21,307 nt of DNA from Ch71 sp050945695 (GCA_050945695.1 JBMNTK010000043.1:1-21307); one strand, 5' to 3'; shown: positions 1 through 7,301, counted from the first letter of the stretch. The notes: generated by a model from the sequence alone, not told the origin. Made by a program: numbers and translations.

Positions 1-45
1 GGCCCACCCAAAGGGGGGGGGGGGTGCGGGCTCTGCCGGCCGGGG

Positions 46-66
46 ATTCCTCGCTTCGCTCGGAAT
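46..66. repeat. REP-like short inverted repeat
   Basis: ATTCC (46-50) and GGAAT (62-66) are inverted around an 11-base centre made of TCGCTTCGCTC. Sequences of this shape (GGATTCC, TCGCTTCGCTC, GGAATGACA) look like dispersed intergenic repeats of bacterial genomes. I cannot count copies outside this window, and I see only one inside it. Confidence 0.4.
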
Positions 67-134
67 GACAGAGTGGCGTCGCGGGATGACACGTGGGGGC
101 TTCAGACATGCCCCGCGTTGCGCGCGTGGGCGCG

Positions 135-218
135 CGCACTCCTCCAAGGGTCACGTGCCACGGATCGACACGCACTCCTCAAGGGGATGCGGGTCACGTG
201 TCACTCGTCACGTGTCAC
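135..218. repeat. CACGTG-containing direct repeats, left of the peptidase gene
   Basis: CGCACTCCTC occurs at 135-144 and again at 171-180. Each copy is followed within about 20 bases by GGGTCACGTG (148-157 and 191-200). GTCACGTGTCAC occurs exactly at 193-204 and 207-218, and with one mismatch at 150-161. The same 12-mer reappears on the other side of the M55 gene at 1145-1156 (inverted) and 1199-1209 (11 of 12). Confidence 0.6.
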
Positions 219-259
219 CGATGGCGCGCGCTCCTTAGAGGTCTGTGCCTGACCGACAA

Positions 260-299
260 AGAGCCCTCACCCGCGCCTAGAGGCGTGAGTGAGGGCTCT
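260..299 (-). terminator. Terminator-like hairpin after the M55 peptidase gene
   Basis: A perfect 11-bp stem is formed by 260-270 and 289-299 (AGAGCCCTCAC / GTGAGGGCTCT), with a further inner CGCC/GGCG pairing. It begins 22 bases beyond the stop codon of the minus-strand gene. On that strand the stem runs into a short T stretch (CTCTTTGTC). This is the only hairpin in the window with any U-tract character. Confidence 0.65.
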
Positions 300-321
300 G
301 ATCGGACGATCCTAGGGCGGG

Positions 322-1113
322 TTAACCCCGCTTGGTGAGCAGGTCGAGCAGGTCGTTGGAGGTCACCACTACGGTGCGGCCGGATTGACCGTTGCTGGGC
401 CGGTAGACTGTCACCATCTCGTAGGGAGGCTCCAGCCAGAAGGGCTTGATCTCTTGCCGGCGCTCGATTCCCCGCCTGGCAGCCTCTTTGATCCGGGCCC
501 GGGCAGCTTCCAGACTGAGGTGAATGGCCGCTCCGTTGTGGAGCCTGTTCTCCTCAGCGGTAAGCCCGGTGGCAGGGCCGCGCTTGAGCCCTTCCTTCAC
601 CGCCGCCGTCTCGATGCCGGGCACCAGGGCCTTGGCCTCCTCGCAGACCGCCAGGTCCCCGGTGACGGTGACCGTAGGCACGCCGAAGTAGGCGGCGAAG
701 AGCATGTTCTTGCCCAGCTCTCCTACGCTCACCCCGTTGATGGTCAGCTCCTCCACGGCGAAGGAGCCGGTGTGGCTGAGGTGGCCGCCATCGGTGTTGG
801 ACTTGGCGTGCTGGCTGATGTTCATGGCCACGTCGAACTCGCTGGAGCAGCCGAAGGGGTACCCCATGGGGCGCCCGGTGAAGAGGCGGGCGGCCGGGTG
901 AAGCAACCGGATGTCAATGGTGCCGGGCCCATGCCCGTCCACCACCAATATGTCGGTGGCCCCCGCCTCCAGGCAGCCCTCGATAGCGGCGTTGACCTCG
1001 GCGGTGACGAGTTCTCGCGCGACCTGGTAGTACCGACACTCGGGGCTGGCGAAGTCGATGCTGCTGATCACCCCCGCCGCCCCTTCTTGGTCGGTCATCA
1101 TGTAGACCTTCAT
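322..1113 (-). CDS. M55 family D-aminopeptidase (DppA-like)
   Basis: This is a cytoplasmic zinc aminopeptidase of the DppA type, a family known for releasing N-terminal D-residues from short peptides, often alongside peptide uptake. The 263-residue length is normal for the family. The expected metal ligands are visible: Asp8 and Glu10 (TDQEG), His61 (DGHG), His102 (SQHAK) and Glu132 (VGELG). His114, in HLSHTGS, matches the proposed catalytic histidine. The ATG is supported by GGAGGT at 1122-1127. The gene lies 120 bp downstream of a family-5 binding-protein gene on the same strand, separated by a large hairpin. A peptide-salvage partnership is plausible but not shown. The substrate is unknown. 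The family call is firm; specificity for D-amino acids is inferred from the family. Confidence 0.9.
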   Translation of the reverse strand: MKVYMMTDQEGAAGVISSIDFASPECRYYQVARELVTAEVNAAIEGCLEAGATDILVVDGHGPGTIDIRLLHPAARLFTGRPMGYPFGCSSEFDVAMNISQHAKSNTDGGHLSHTGSFAVEELTINGVSVGELGKNMLFAAYFGVPTVTVTGDLAVCEEAKALVPGIETAAVKEGLKRGPATGLTAEENRLHNGAAIHLSLEAARARIKEAARRGIERRQEIKPFWLEPPYEMVTVYRPSNGQSGRTVVVTSNDLLDLLTKRG

Positions 1114-1136
1114 GCGATTCTACCTCCAGGGTGAAA

Positions 1137-1224
1137 CGTGAAGCGTGACACGTGACTCGTGATGCGTGAGAAGCTTCTGTTGGCTCAAGCTTCACGCATC
1201 ACGTGTCACGCATCACGCATCACG
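1137..1224. repeat. Large imperfect hairpin between binding protein and peptidase
   Basis: The arms 1137-1169 and 1192-1224 can pair at 29 of 33 positions. A two-base bulge and a five-pair AGCTT/AAGCT extension then close on a 10-base loop (1177-1186). The arms consist of degenerate CACG(C/T)AT and CACGTG units. On the transcribed strand the structure starts 9 bases after the binding-protein stop codon and ends about 10 bases before the peptidase Shine-Dalgarno. It could act as a terminator, an RNA-processing or stabilising element, or be a dispersed repeat. Confidence 0.75.
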
Positions 1225-1233
1225 GGTCACGCA

Positions 1234-3258
1234 TTACGCCTTGCGGCGCCAGAGTTGGAACGGCCAGCTCAAGTCCTCGCGCAGCACCCGGTAGTCGGCG
1301 ATGCCGTTCTTGAGGACGTTCACGATGCCGTTCTTGACCATGACCGGGTTGATGCTGGGCGTAGCCACGCCGATCATGTAGGTCTGCTCGTGGTGCTGCT
1401 GGCCGATCATCTGGCCCAGCTCGATCCGCCGCTGAGGGTCGGGCTCTGCCTTGAGCTCCTCGTACCAGTCTATGAGCTGCATGATCTCCGGGTTCGGCTC
1501 CTCGCCGCCTGACCCGCCGCTGGATACCCACTGAGCGAACGCGGGAGCCCAGTAGCAGTGGCTGGAGGGCACGAACCAGCCCGGATCCACCACCCAGAGC
1601 AGGGTGGCGGTGACGTACGAGGGCAGGTCCATCTCGTTGCCGTTAGCCCGCTGTACCCACAGGCTAGACTCGATCTCCCGGGCCTGGCAGTCTATGCCCA
1701 GCTCTCGCCAGTAGGAAGCGACCTGCTCGAAGATGTCAATGGCAGGGGCGCTGGCCTCGGTGGTAGGGAAGGTCTCCAGGATCAGCTGCAACCGCTTGCC
1801 ATCCGGGCGCAGTCGCCACCCATCGCCGTCGCGCTCGCCCAGGCCGATCTCATCGAGCATGGAGTTGGCCAGATCGGGGTCGTACTCGATCGCGGTGGTG
1901 CCCCAACCGGCGTCCGGCTTGTAGTAGACGTCCAGCTTGTTCGGGGTGGGGTTCTCGGGCTCAGCCAGGCTGTGCCAGAACAGGTCATTGGCCTCCTCCC
2001 GGTTGATGCCATGGGAGAGGGCATGACGGAACTGGGTGTTGCGGAAGAGCTCGCGGAGACCGGGGTCCTGAACGCTCTGGTTGACGTTGACGCAGGGCGG
2101 CAGGGCGATGAGCCAGTCTATGATGGTGTAGTCGCCCTGTTCTTCGTTCTCTTTGAGCACAGCGTAGTCGCTGAACTGCATGTAGATGGCCTGGAAGTCT
2201 ATCTCGCCCGCGATGGCCTTCATCAGGGTCAGCTCGTTGTTCTGAGCTGCGGTGACGATGAAGCGCTCGAAGTAAGGCAGTTGCTTCCCTTCGGTGTCCA
2301 CCTTCCAGTAGTAGGGGTTCCGGACGCACGTGGTCTGCTCCAGCCCCGCCTCGGTGGTGGGAACCCAGGGCCAGATCGTAGGTAGCTCGGCGTTGGTAGC
2401 CCAGTTCATCTTGGCGGCAAAGAACTGATACCAGGCGTCGAAGTTGGCCTCTTTGGCCATGGCTTCCACATCGGCCAGGTCAACGTAGTTGGGATGGAAC
2501 TGGGTGAGGTAGTGCTTGGGGGCGAAGGTCGGAGACGTCGCGCCCCGGAAACTCATTGCCTCCAGGAAGATACCGTAGGGCTTGGAGAACCGGAAGGTGA
2601 CGGTATAGTCGTCCACCTTCTCCACGACCACGGGATCCCCGCCTACGGTTAGCCAACCGGGGAAGGCCGGAGTCAGTTCGGTGTTGCTGACGATGTCCTC
2701 ATACCAGAAGAGGATATCGTCGGCGGTGAAGGGCTCGCCGTCCGACCATCTCATGCCTGGACGAAGGTGGAAGGTGTAGGCGCTGGCGTCTTCGTTGATG
2801 TCCCAGCTGGTGGCCACGTTGGGGATGATCTGGATGGTGCCGCTGGTGAAGTCCCACCGGGTGAGACCCTCGCGGTTGTAGAAGGCCACGTAGGTGGTTC
2901 CTGGCCGGGCCACCATGCGAAGATCGTCGCTGTACTGGCCCACTTCCTCGATGCACTGAACCACGAGGGGCTCGGCGGGCAAGCGCTCTTCGACTGGCGG
3001 CAGGTCGCCGGCGACCACCTTCTCAGTCAGAGAAGGGGCCTCCGCGTACTTCGAGGGAGCAGTGGCGGGGGCGGCAGTCGCTTCTGGAGCAGCCGTAGCT
3101 TCAGGCGCGGTGGTCGCCTCTGGGGCGGTGGTGGCCTCCGGCGCGGTAGTCGCGGCCGGGGGAGCGGCGGTGCCGCCGCAGGCGGCGGTGAGTGTTGCCG
3201 AAGTAGCGACGGCAGACAGTTGAAGGAATCGGCGCCTATTGAGCTCGGTGGATTTCAC
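1234..3258 (-). CDS. ABC transporter substrate-binding lipoprotein, family 5
   Basis: This is an extracytoplasmic ligand-binding lipoprotein of SBP family 5, known for oligopeptides, dipeptides and, in some thermophiles, oligosaccharides. The chosen GTG gives 674 residues. The N-terminus carries a Tat motif (RRRFLQL), a hydrophobic stretch and a lipobox ending in TAAC, then an Ala/Pro/Thr/Glu linker of five 6-residue units. PPVEERLP precedes the mature fold, and MRWSDGEPFTADDILFWYE is the family's signature region. A frame continues upstream to an ATG at 3291, but AAGGAGAG sits six bases before the GTG, so 3258 is preferred. It is clearly paralogous to the protein at 12004-14007; both end in WPFQLWRRKA. 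No family-5 permease or ATPase is adjacent, so it is an orphan here. The ligand is unknown. Confidence 0.9.
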   Translation of the reverse strand: MKSTELNRRRFLQLSAVATSATLTAACGGTAAPPAATTAPEATTAPEATTAPEATAAPEATAAPATAPSKYAEAPSLTEKVVAGDLPPVEERLPAEPLVVQCIEEVGQYSDDLRMVARPGTTYVAFYNREGLTRWDFTSGTIQIIPNVATSWDINEDASAYTFHLRPGMRWSDGEPFTADDILFWYEDIVSNTELTPAFPGWLTVGGDPVVVEKVDDYTVTFRFSKPYGIFLEAMSFRGATSPTFAPKHYLTQFHPNYVDLADVEAMAKEANFDAWYQFFAAKMNWATNAELPTIWPWVPTTEAGLEQTTCVRNPYYWKVDTEGKQLPYFERFIVTAAQNNELTLMKAIAGEIDFQAIYMQFSDYAVLKENEEQGDYTIIDWLIALPPCVNVNQSVQDPGLRELFRNTQFRHALSHGINREEANDLFWHSLAEPENPTPNKLDVYYKPDAGWGTTAIEYDPDLANSMLDEIGLGERDGDGWRLRPDGKRLQLILETFPTTEASAPAIDIFEQVASYWRELGIDCQAREIESSLWVQRANGNEMDLPSYVTATLLWVVDPGWFVPSSHCYWAPAFAQWVSSGGSGGEEPNPEIMQLIDWYEELKAEPDPQRRIELGQMIGQQHHEQTYMIGVATPSINPVMVKNGIVNVLKNGIADYRVLREDLSWPFQLWRRKA
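3064..3153 (-). repeat. Tandem 18-bp coding repeat (linker of the binding protein)
   Basis: Five consecutive, degenerate 18-base units encode ATTAPE/ATAAPE-type hexapeptides immediately after the lipidated cysteine. They form the flexible tether between membrane anchor and binding domain. Such an array can change copy number by slippage. The second binding protein has a related linker without the clean hexad periodicity. Confidence 0.75.
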
Positions 3259-3272
3259 TTCTCTCTCTCCTT
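3256..3272 (-). promoter_or_regulatory. Shine-Dalgarno deciding the GTG start
   Basis: AAGGAGAG (3265-3272) lies six bases before a GTG (3256-3258) that is in frame with the binding protein. It is a much better ribosome site than anything before the ATG at 3291, and it places the Tat arginines close to the N-terminus, as expected. Confidence 0.7.
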
Positions 3273-3425
3273 GGGCCTGTATTTGCGACATCTGGCGGGC
3301 GCCCGCTGCCGGCCAAGGGCCTGCGAGGGCTGCCCGGTATGCCCAGACCTGCCGTATGGCCCGTAGCTCCGCGCCAGCCAGAGCGAGGGTGCACGAATAC
3401 GCCGGCTCGCTTCTGGTGCAGGCGG

Positions 3426-3454
3426 AGTATAGGGCTCAGGGCCGCACACCTCAA
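3426..3454 (-). promoter_or_regulatory. Sigma-70-like promoter for the family-5 binding protein
   Basis: On the minus strand, TTGAGG (3449-3454) and TATACT (3426-3431) are separated by exactly 17 bases. Transcription would begin near 3419, giving a leader of about 160 nucleotides before the GTG at 3258. A 10-bp stem with one bulge (3378-3387 with 3406-3416) would lie at the very start of that leader. The rest of 3259-3555 shows no gene. Confidence 0.5.
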
Positions 3455-3518
3455 ACCCAAGAAGCATTCGGGGGAACCGAAGTGATTACCACTGGCAGCG
3501 CAGGAATCGGAGGAGGGT

Positions 3519-3548
3519 GTCCCCCTGCGCCGGCCGGCGCAGGGGGAC
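3519..3548 (-). terminator. Perfect 30-bp GC palindrome after the lysyl-oxidase-like gene
   Basis: GTCCCCCTGCGCCGG is followed directly by its exact reverse complement, 7 bases beyond the stop codon of the minus-strand gene. The position argues for transcription termination or 3'-end protection. There is no T-run after it on that strand, so a classical intrinsic terminator is not established. Confidence 0.55.
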
Positions 3549-3555
3549 GGGTAGC

Positions 3556-5370
3556 TTAGGGTGGGGGAATGGGCCTTACCGTCTGGCCCTCGATCTCGAT
3601 GTAACGGATGGCGGTGTTGTTGCCCAGCTCGATCTCGCTGATGAGGCCATCGGGATTGACGACGGTGCGCAGGGCATAGCGGCCGTCGGGGACGTCGGTG
3701 ATGTTGATCTGCTGTCCCGGCAGCTCAGGGCCGTAGGTGTCCTCCCAACCCACGGAGATCCCCTGGGCCCGCCGCCCGCACGCAGTGAACTGCGGGTTGG
3801 GCGCCGCGTTAGGCGGCGGCGAGTCCATCCGGGACATGTCGGAGATGCAGAAGGTCACCTTGCCGGTCGTGGCCACCATTTCCCCGAGCGACCCGTCGGG
3901 GTTGAAGGTCCACAGCTCGACCGTGTTGAAGTTCTCGTAGTGCCAATGGCCGTGCTCCGGGTGGTGCACGAAGTAGCCGGCCACGCGCTCCACCGACCCC
4001 CCGCTCGTGGTGGCGATCACCTGGGTGACCCGGGTGCGATCTCGGGCGGCGTCATAGTCTCCGTGCATGTGCAGGGGCCCATCGCCGACGTTGGTGACGG
4101 TGGTGCTGTAGCGCAGCTGCCGGGCGCCGCTGGCGGCATCGAACTCTAGGGTCAGCCGGCCCGCCGGCAGGGGCTGTAAGTCGGGAAGGAGCAGCGCGGA
4201 TTCGGTAGCGTCGCCGCCTCCGGGCAGGCGGATGGTCTGGCCGATCATGATCCGGTTGGGGTTCGTGATGTTGGGGTTGGCCGCCAGGATGTCGGCGAGG
4301 GTGATGCCGAAGCGACTGGCAATGCCGCTGAGGGTATCACCAACCTGGATGACGTAGACACTGGCCTCGGGTTGAGGTTGGGTCACCAGGAACTCAGGAG
4401 AGGCAACGTAGGTTTCCTCACCGTCATCGGCCAGGACGATGATGGCCAGCCAGGTCTGCCCCGGGGCGGCTGAGTCGGGCACCTGGATGGTGAGCGCCAA
4501 CCGGCCTTCGGCGTCGGTCTGGACGGTCTGCTCGATGGCCGGAGGCGAGTCGAGGTTGCCGAACGTCAGCTCCAGGGATGTCTCCGGAGCGAAGTCCCTG
4601 CCGCGTACGCTCACCTCGGTGCCGGGAGGCCCGAACCCGGGCACCAGGCTTAGCACCGGCAGAGCCGGCCCGGTGACGGTGAAGACCGAGGACTGCACCT
4701 CCACGGGCTCATCGCCCATGCTGTGTACCATCACCACCCACTGCTCGCCCACCTCGGCCGTTGCCGGGATAGCGATCTTGGCGGTGGCGGCGCCATCGGC
4801 GTCAGTTAGGGCCATGTCGGAGTCGAGGAAGGACTCCCCTGCCCGGCCCACCCCCACCCTGGTGGCCGTCTCCGGTGGGAAGTTGCGGATCTCTACAGTC
4901 AGGACGGTGCCCGGTGGGCCGCTAGTGGCTGAGATAGACACGTATGGTTCGCCCGACTGCAGCTGGAGCCAGGTCAGGCTGTAGAGGTAGATGGCGATCT
5001 CCAGCGCCTTATCCTGGGGGACTCCCAGGTTGGGCATGGTGGCTTGGGGGTGGACGCTCTGGGGGTTCTGGATATAGCGGATGACGTTCGCCGGGGTGGC
5101 GGGGACGCCAACAGAGAGTGTCTCTTTCTCACTCAGGTCGACGAGCGAGATGGCAGTGGTGGAGTCTCGCTCGGTGACGGTGTGGCAGGTGTCGCAGCCG
5201 TACTCCTGGAATGCCTCGAGGCCCTGCTCGGGCTCCAGCCAAGATGCACTTTGGACCGCCGCCACCAGGGAAGGGCTGCACGCTGCCAGGAGCGACAAGG
5301 TGATCAGTAGCGCCAAGAGCGCCGCTTTGCGCCTTCGGTCTCTCCCTGAACTCACAGTGCTACCTAACAT
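3556..5370 (-). CDS. Mosaic lipoprotein: haem c, Ig-like, LysM and lysyl-oxidase-like domains
   Basis: This 604-residue exported lipoprotein has a signal peptide ending in a LLAAC lipobox (Cys31). Residues 50-135 form a small cytochrome-c-like module with one haem motif (Cys59, Cys62, His63) and a likely distal Met112 in TMPN. Two Ig/IPT-like beta modules follow (about 143-233 and 237-330), then one LysM (about 338-382) starting YVIQVGDTLSGIA. Residues 394-592 resemble lysyl oxidase: histidines 469, 470, 473, 475 and 477 match the copper cluster. Lys504 in TGKVTFC and Tyr546 in EDTYG match the pair that forms the lysine-tyrosylquinone cofactor in animal LOX. Cys508 and Cys531 may be paired. 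It probably acts at the cell surface or wall. Amine oxidase activity is inferred. Its start codon has only a weak ribosome site. Confidence 0.85.
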   Translation of the reverse strand: MLGSTVSSGRDRRRKAALLALLITLSLLAACSPSLVAAVQSASWLEPEQGLEAFQEYGCDTCHTVTERDSTTAISLVDLSEKETLSVGVPATPANVIRYIQNPQSVHPQATMPNLGVPQDKALEIAIYLYSLTWLQLQSGEPYVSISATSGPPGTVLTVEIRNFPPETATRVGVGRAGESFLDSDMALTDADGAATAKIAIPATAEVGEQWVVMVHSMGDEPVEVQSSVFTVTGPALPVLSLVPGFGPPGTEVSVRGRDFAPETSLELTFGNLDSPPAIEQTVQTDAEGRLALTIQVPDSAAPGQTWLAIIVLADDGEETYVASPEFLVTQPQPEASVYVIQVGDTLSGIASRFGITLADILAANPNITNPNRIMIGQTIRLPGGGDATESALLLPDLQPLPAGRLTLEFDAASGARQLRYSTTVTNVGDGPLHMHGDYDAARDRTRVTQVIATTSGGSVERVAGYFVHHPEHGHWHYENFNTVELWTFNPDGSLGEMVATTGKVTFCISDMSRMDSPPPNAAPNPQFTACGRRAQGISVGWEDTYGPELPGQQINITDVPDGRYALRTVVNPDGLISEIELGNNTAIRYIEIEGQTVRPIPPP

Positions 5371-5503
5371 GACTCGCCTATCCTATCTCCTGACGATCAC
5401 AAAGACCTACTAATCAAATGCTCTGCCAGAACACAACAGGTGCATATTGCAATGGTCCTCAAGCGGCGTCAAGCTGACCATAGGCCGACGGTCAGGGCCG
5501 GAC

Positions 5504-5531
5504 TGGCCTGCCGGGCACGCCCGACAGGCCA
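5504..5531 (-). terminator. Hairpin after the fused permease gene
   Basis: TGGCCTG (5504-5510) pairs with CAGGCCA (5525-5531). After one C/A mismatch, CGGG and CCCG extend the stem. It lies about 30 bases past the permease stop codon and has no T-run. It separates the permease from the downstream mosaic lipoprotein gene (190-bp gap). Confidence 0.45.
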
Positions 5532-5560
5532 GGGACACGGGAAGCGCCAGAGGCGGCGAT

Positions 5561-7228
5561 TCAGGCGGACCCATCCTCCCGCCAGTGAGCGATGCGCAGG
5601 CGGTCCAGGTATAGGACCTGCGCCAGGACAAAGAGGACGAAGAAGCCGAGAACCAGTGGGAGACCCAACCGCACCAGGGCCCCGGCCACGGCCGGTTCGC
5701 CGGGGGCTTGCCCGCCGATCTGAGCCAAGGCGACGCTGACGGGGAAGGTGTCCGGGCGCACCGACATCAGCAGGGGCCACAACAACTCCCCTGCCCCGGC
5801 GAACACGGCTCCCAGGCCGAGGAGGAGAGCCAGCGGTAACGAAGGGGCAATGACAGCCTGGAGGAAGGCTGAGGTGTCGCCGTTGCCCTCCGCTCGGCGG
5901 GTCTGCCAGTGCGCGAAACGGCCGCGGAAGAAGAGGGTCAGGATGAACAGGATGGGCACGCTGAGGGCCACAGGCGGCACCAGGGCGGGGAAGGTGCCCA
6001 AGAGGCCGGCGACCCGCACCCGCTGGAAGAAAGCGATGGCCAGGGGGCCGGTACCCACCAGGAGCCAGGGGCTGAAAGGCAGCAGCAGGAGCTCACTGCG
6101 CCGCCCCAAGGGCCGTAGGGCTCCGATCCCCAGGGCGCCGAGGTAGGTCACGGGCATGATCACCAGGAACACCGCTCCGGCCAGCGGCAGTAGGGTGTTG
6201 GCCAGGGTGCGGCCGGTGGGGAAAAGGCCCTCCGTCTGGGCCATGGCCTCGGGGTCTAGCCCGGCGCCGAGCAGGGAGACCAGGGGAAGGGCGCTAAGGA
6301 CGCACAGCCCCAGCCCACCCAGTAGACCCAGGATGAGGAGGACGTAGCGGAGCCCTCGCCGTGGCGGAGCCTCCGCCGGGATGGCTGGAGCATGATCTAT
6401 ATAGATGCCACCAAGGATGATCCCCAGGCCGGTGAGGGTGGACAGCAACAGGAGGGGTATGAGGAGCATGGAGGACGAGGCCGCAGCTGGGCCGAAGGCC
6501 ATGCGCTGGAATCCTTCCTGGAACACGTGCAGCATCCACGTCCGGGTGGTGAGCGCCGGCCCGCCGCCGGTGAGTAGGTGGCTCAGGGTGAAGGCCTGCA
6601 GGCCGGAGGCGATGGCAGCGACCAGGGACACGGCCCATACCAGCAGCGTCGCCCGGGTCGGGGTGGCTTGACCGCCATCGGAGGGTGCGCGGCGCTGTGC
6701 CGCCAGGTAGAAGGCCAACCCCAGGCCGCAGGCGAGAGCGCCGACGGAGAAGGCATCCACCAGGAGCAGGGCGAGCCTGTTCAGCCCGGGCTCCCGCAGG
6801 GGGGCGTCCTGGGCCAGGTAGAGCCGCCAGGCCAGGGCCGTCATCACGGGCAGGTAGAGGGCGATGGGCAGGGTGAACACCACTCGCAGGAGACGCTGGC
6901 TTCCCCGACGGAGAGCGGCGGTTCCCAGCCCCAGCAGCAGGGGCACGACCGCCACCACGGCCACCCTCTCCAGGGCGATGAGCAGGGTGAAGCCCACCGA
7001 CGAGTAGAAGGTCGCGGTGGCCAGCACCTCGCTGTAGTTGCGGCCCCCGACATACGCGGAGGCGCCCATCGGGCTGACATCCTGGAGGCTGAGTTGGAGG
7101 GTGGAGAGGGTAGGGACCAGCAGGCCGGCTAGGGCTGCCCAGGCCGCCGGTAGTAGGAGGACGATCCCCAGTACTCGGCCAGCGGTTGAGGTGGGAGGAT
7201 CAGTGGGTCGTGTGGCGGAAGGTTCCAT
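5561..7228 (-). CDS. Fused ABC transporter permease (MalF-like plus MalG-like halves)
   Basis: This is a polytopic inner-membrane protein of 555 residues, about twice the usual permease length. Residues 15-275 resemble MalF/UgpA permeases, with the conserved LTGGGPALTTRT stretch at about 219-230 and FQEGFQRMAFGPAAA after it. Residues 290-555 resemble a MalG half, with FFRGRFAHWQ (about 433-442) at the place of the EAA loop. Both EAA loops, which normally dock the ATPase, are eroded: the first half has only QRRAPSDGG and the second RRAEGNGDTS. The ATG has AGGAG seven bases upstream. No ATPase or binding protein adjoins it, so ligand and even transport activity are uncertain. A gene fusion is more likely than a sequencing artefact, because both halves are intact and joined by a natural-looking linker. 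Confidence 0.8.
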   Translation of the reverse strand: MEPSATRPTDPPTSTAGRVLGIVLLLPAAWAALAGLLVPTLSTLQLSLQDVSPMGASAYVGGRNYSEVLATATFYSSVGFTLLIALERVAVVAVVPLLLGLGTAALRRGSQRLLRVVFTLPIALYLPVMTALAWRLYLAQDAPLREPGLNRLALLLVDAFSVGALACGLGLAFYLAAQRRAPSDGGQATPTRATLLVWAVSLVAAIASGLQAFTLSHLLTGGGPALTTRTWMLHVFQEGFQRMAFGPAAASSSMLLIPLLLLSTLTGLGIILGGIYIDHAPAIPAEAPPRRGLRYVLLILGLLGGLGLCVLSALPLVSLLGAGLDPEAMAQTEGLFPTGRTLANTLLPLAGAVFLVIMPVTYLGALGIGALRPLGRRSELLLLPFSPWLLVGTGPLAIAFFQRVRVAGLLGTFPALVPPVALSVPILFILTLFFRGRFAHWQTRRAEGNGDTSAFLQAVIAPSLPLALLLGLGAVFAGAGELLWPLLMSVRPDTFPVSVALAQIGGQAPGEPAVAGALVRLGLPLVLGFFVLFVLAQVLYLDRLRIAHWREDGSA

Positions 7229-7273
7229 GTGGCAGCTCCTGTGTGGGAAGCGCGGGTATGGCGGTCGGAGGAT

Positions 7274-7301
7274 ACGATACCATAGGCGGGCGCAAAGGCA
7301 A
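7274..7301 (-). promoter_or_regulatory. Possible promoter of the fused permease
   Basis: On the minus strand TTGCCT (7296-7301) and TATCGT (7274-7279) are 16 bases apart. They would give a leader of roughly 40 nucleotides before the ATG at 7228. The match to consensus is partial. Confidence 0.35.

Larger units (their letters stand above)
1..321. other. Gene-free, repeat-rich flank
   Basis: I see no credible gene here. The small plus-strand frame at 93-338 is rich in Arg/Pro/Gly/Thr, consists of repeat sequence and has no family resemblance. The stretch holds a run of 12 G (13-24), a short ATTCC/GGAAT inverted repeat (46-66), a zone of CACGTG-containing repeats (about 135-218) and a terminator-like hairpin (260-299) belonging to the minus-strand peptidase gene. 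Confidence 0.7.

Noticed and set aside
385..1134. 249-residue plus-strand open frame opposite the M55 gene
   Set aside because: Antisense shadow of a well-supported enzyme in GC-rich DNA; no domain, poor composition and no ribosome site.
137..1217. CRISPR array made from the CACG repeats
   Set aside because: Repeats are short, degenerate and unevenly spaced, with no unique spacers of constant length and no cas genes.
1558..2385. 275-residue plus-strand open frame opposite the first family-5 binding protein
   Set aside because: Antisense shadow; the minus-strand protein is conserved over its full length and has a paralogue in the window.
322..3258. Insertion sequence or transposon around the M55 gene
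   Set aside because: Flanking repeats are present, but there is no transposase, no clean terminal inverted repeats and no target-site duplication that I can identify.
3517..4149. 210-residue plus-strand open frame opposite the lysyl-oxidase-like domain
   Set aside because: Antisense shadow that starts within the terminator palindrome; no recognisable motifs.
5561..7228. Two separate permease genes joined by a sequencing error
   Set aside because: The frame is continuous through a plausible linker at about residues 275-292, and no internal start with a ribosome site or stop remnant is evident there.
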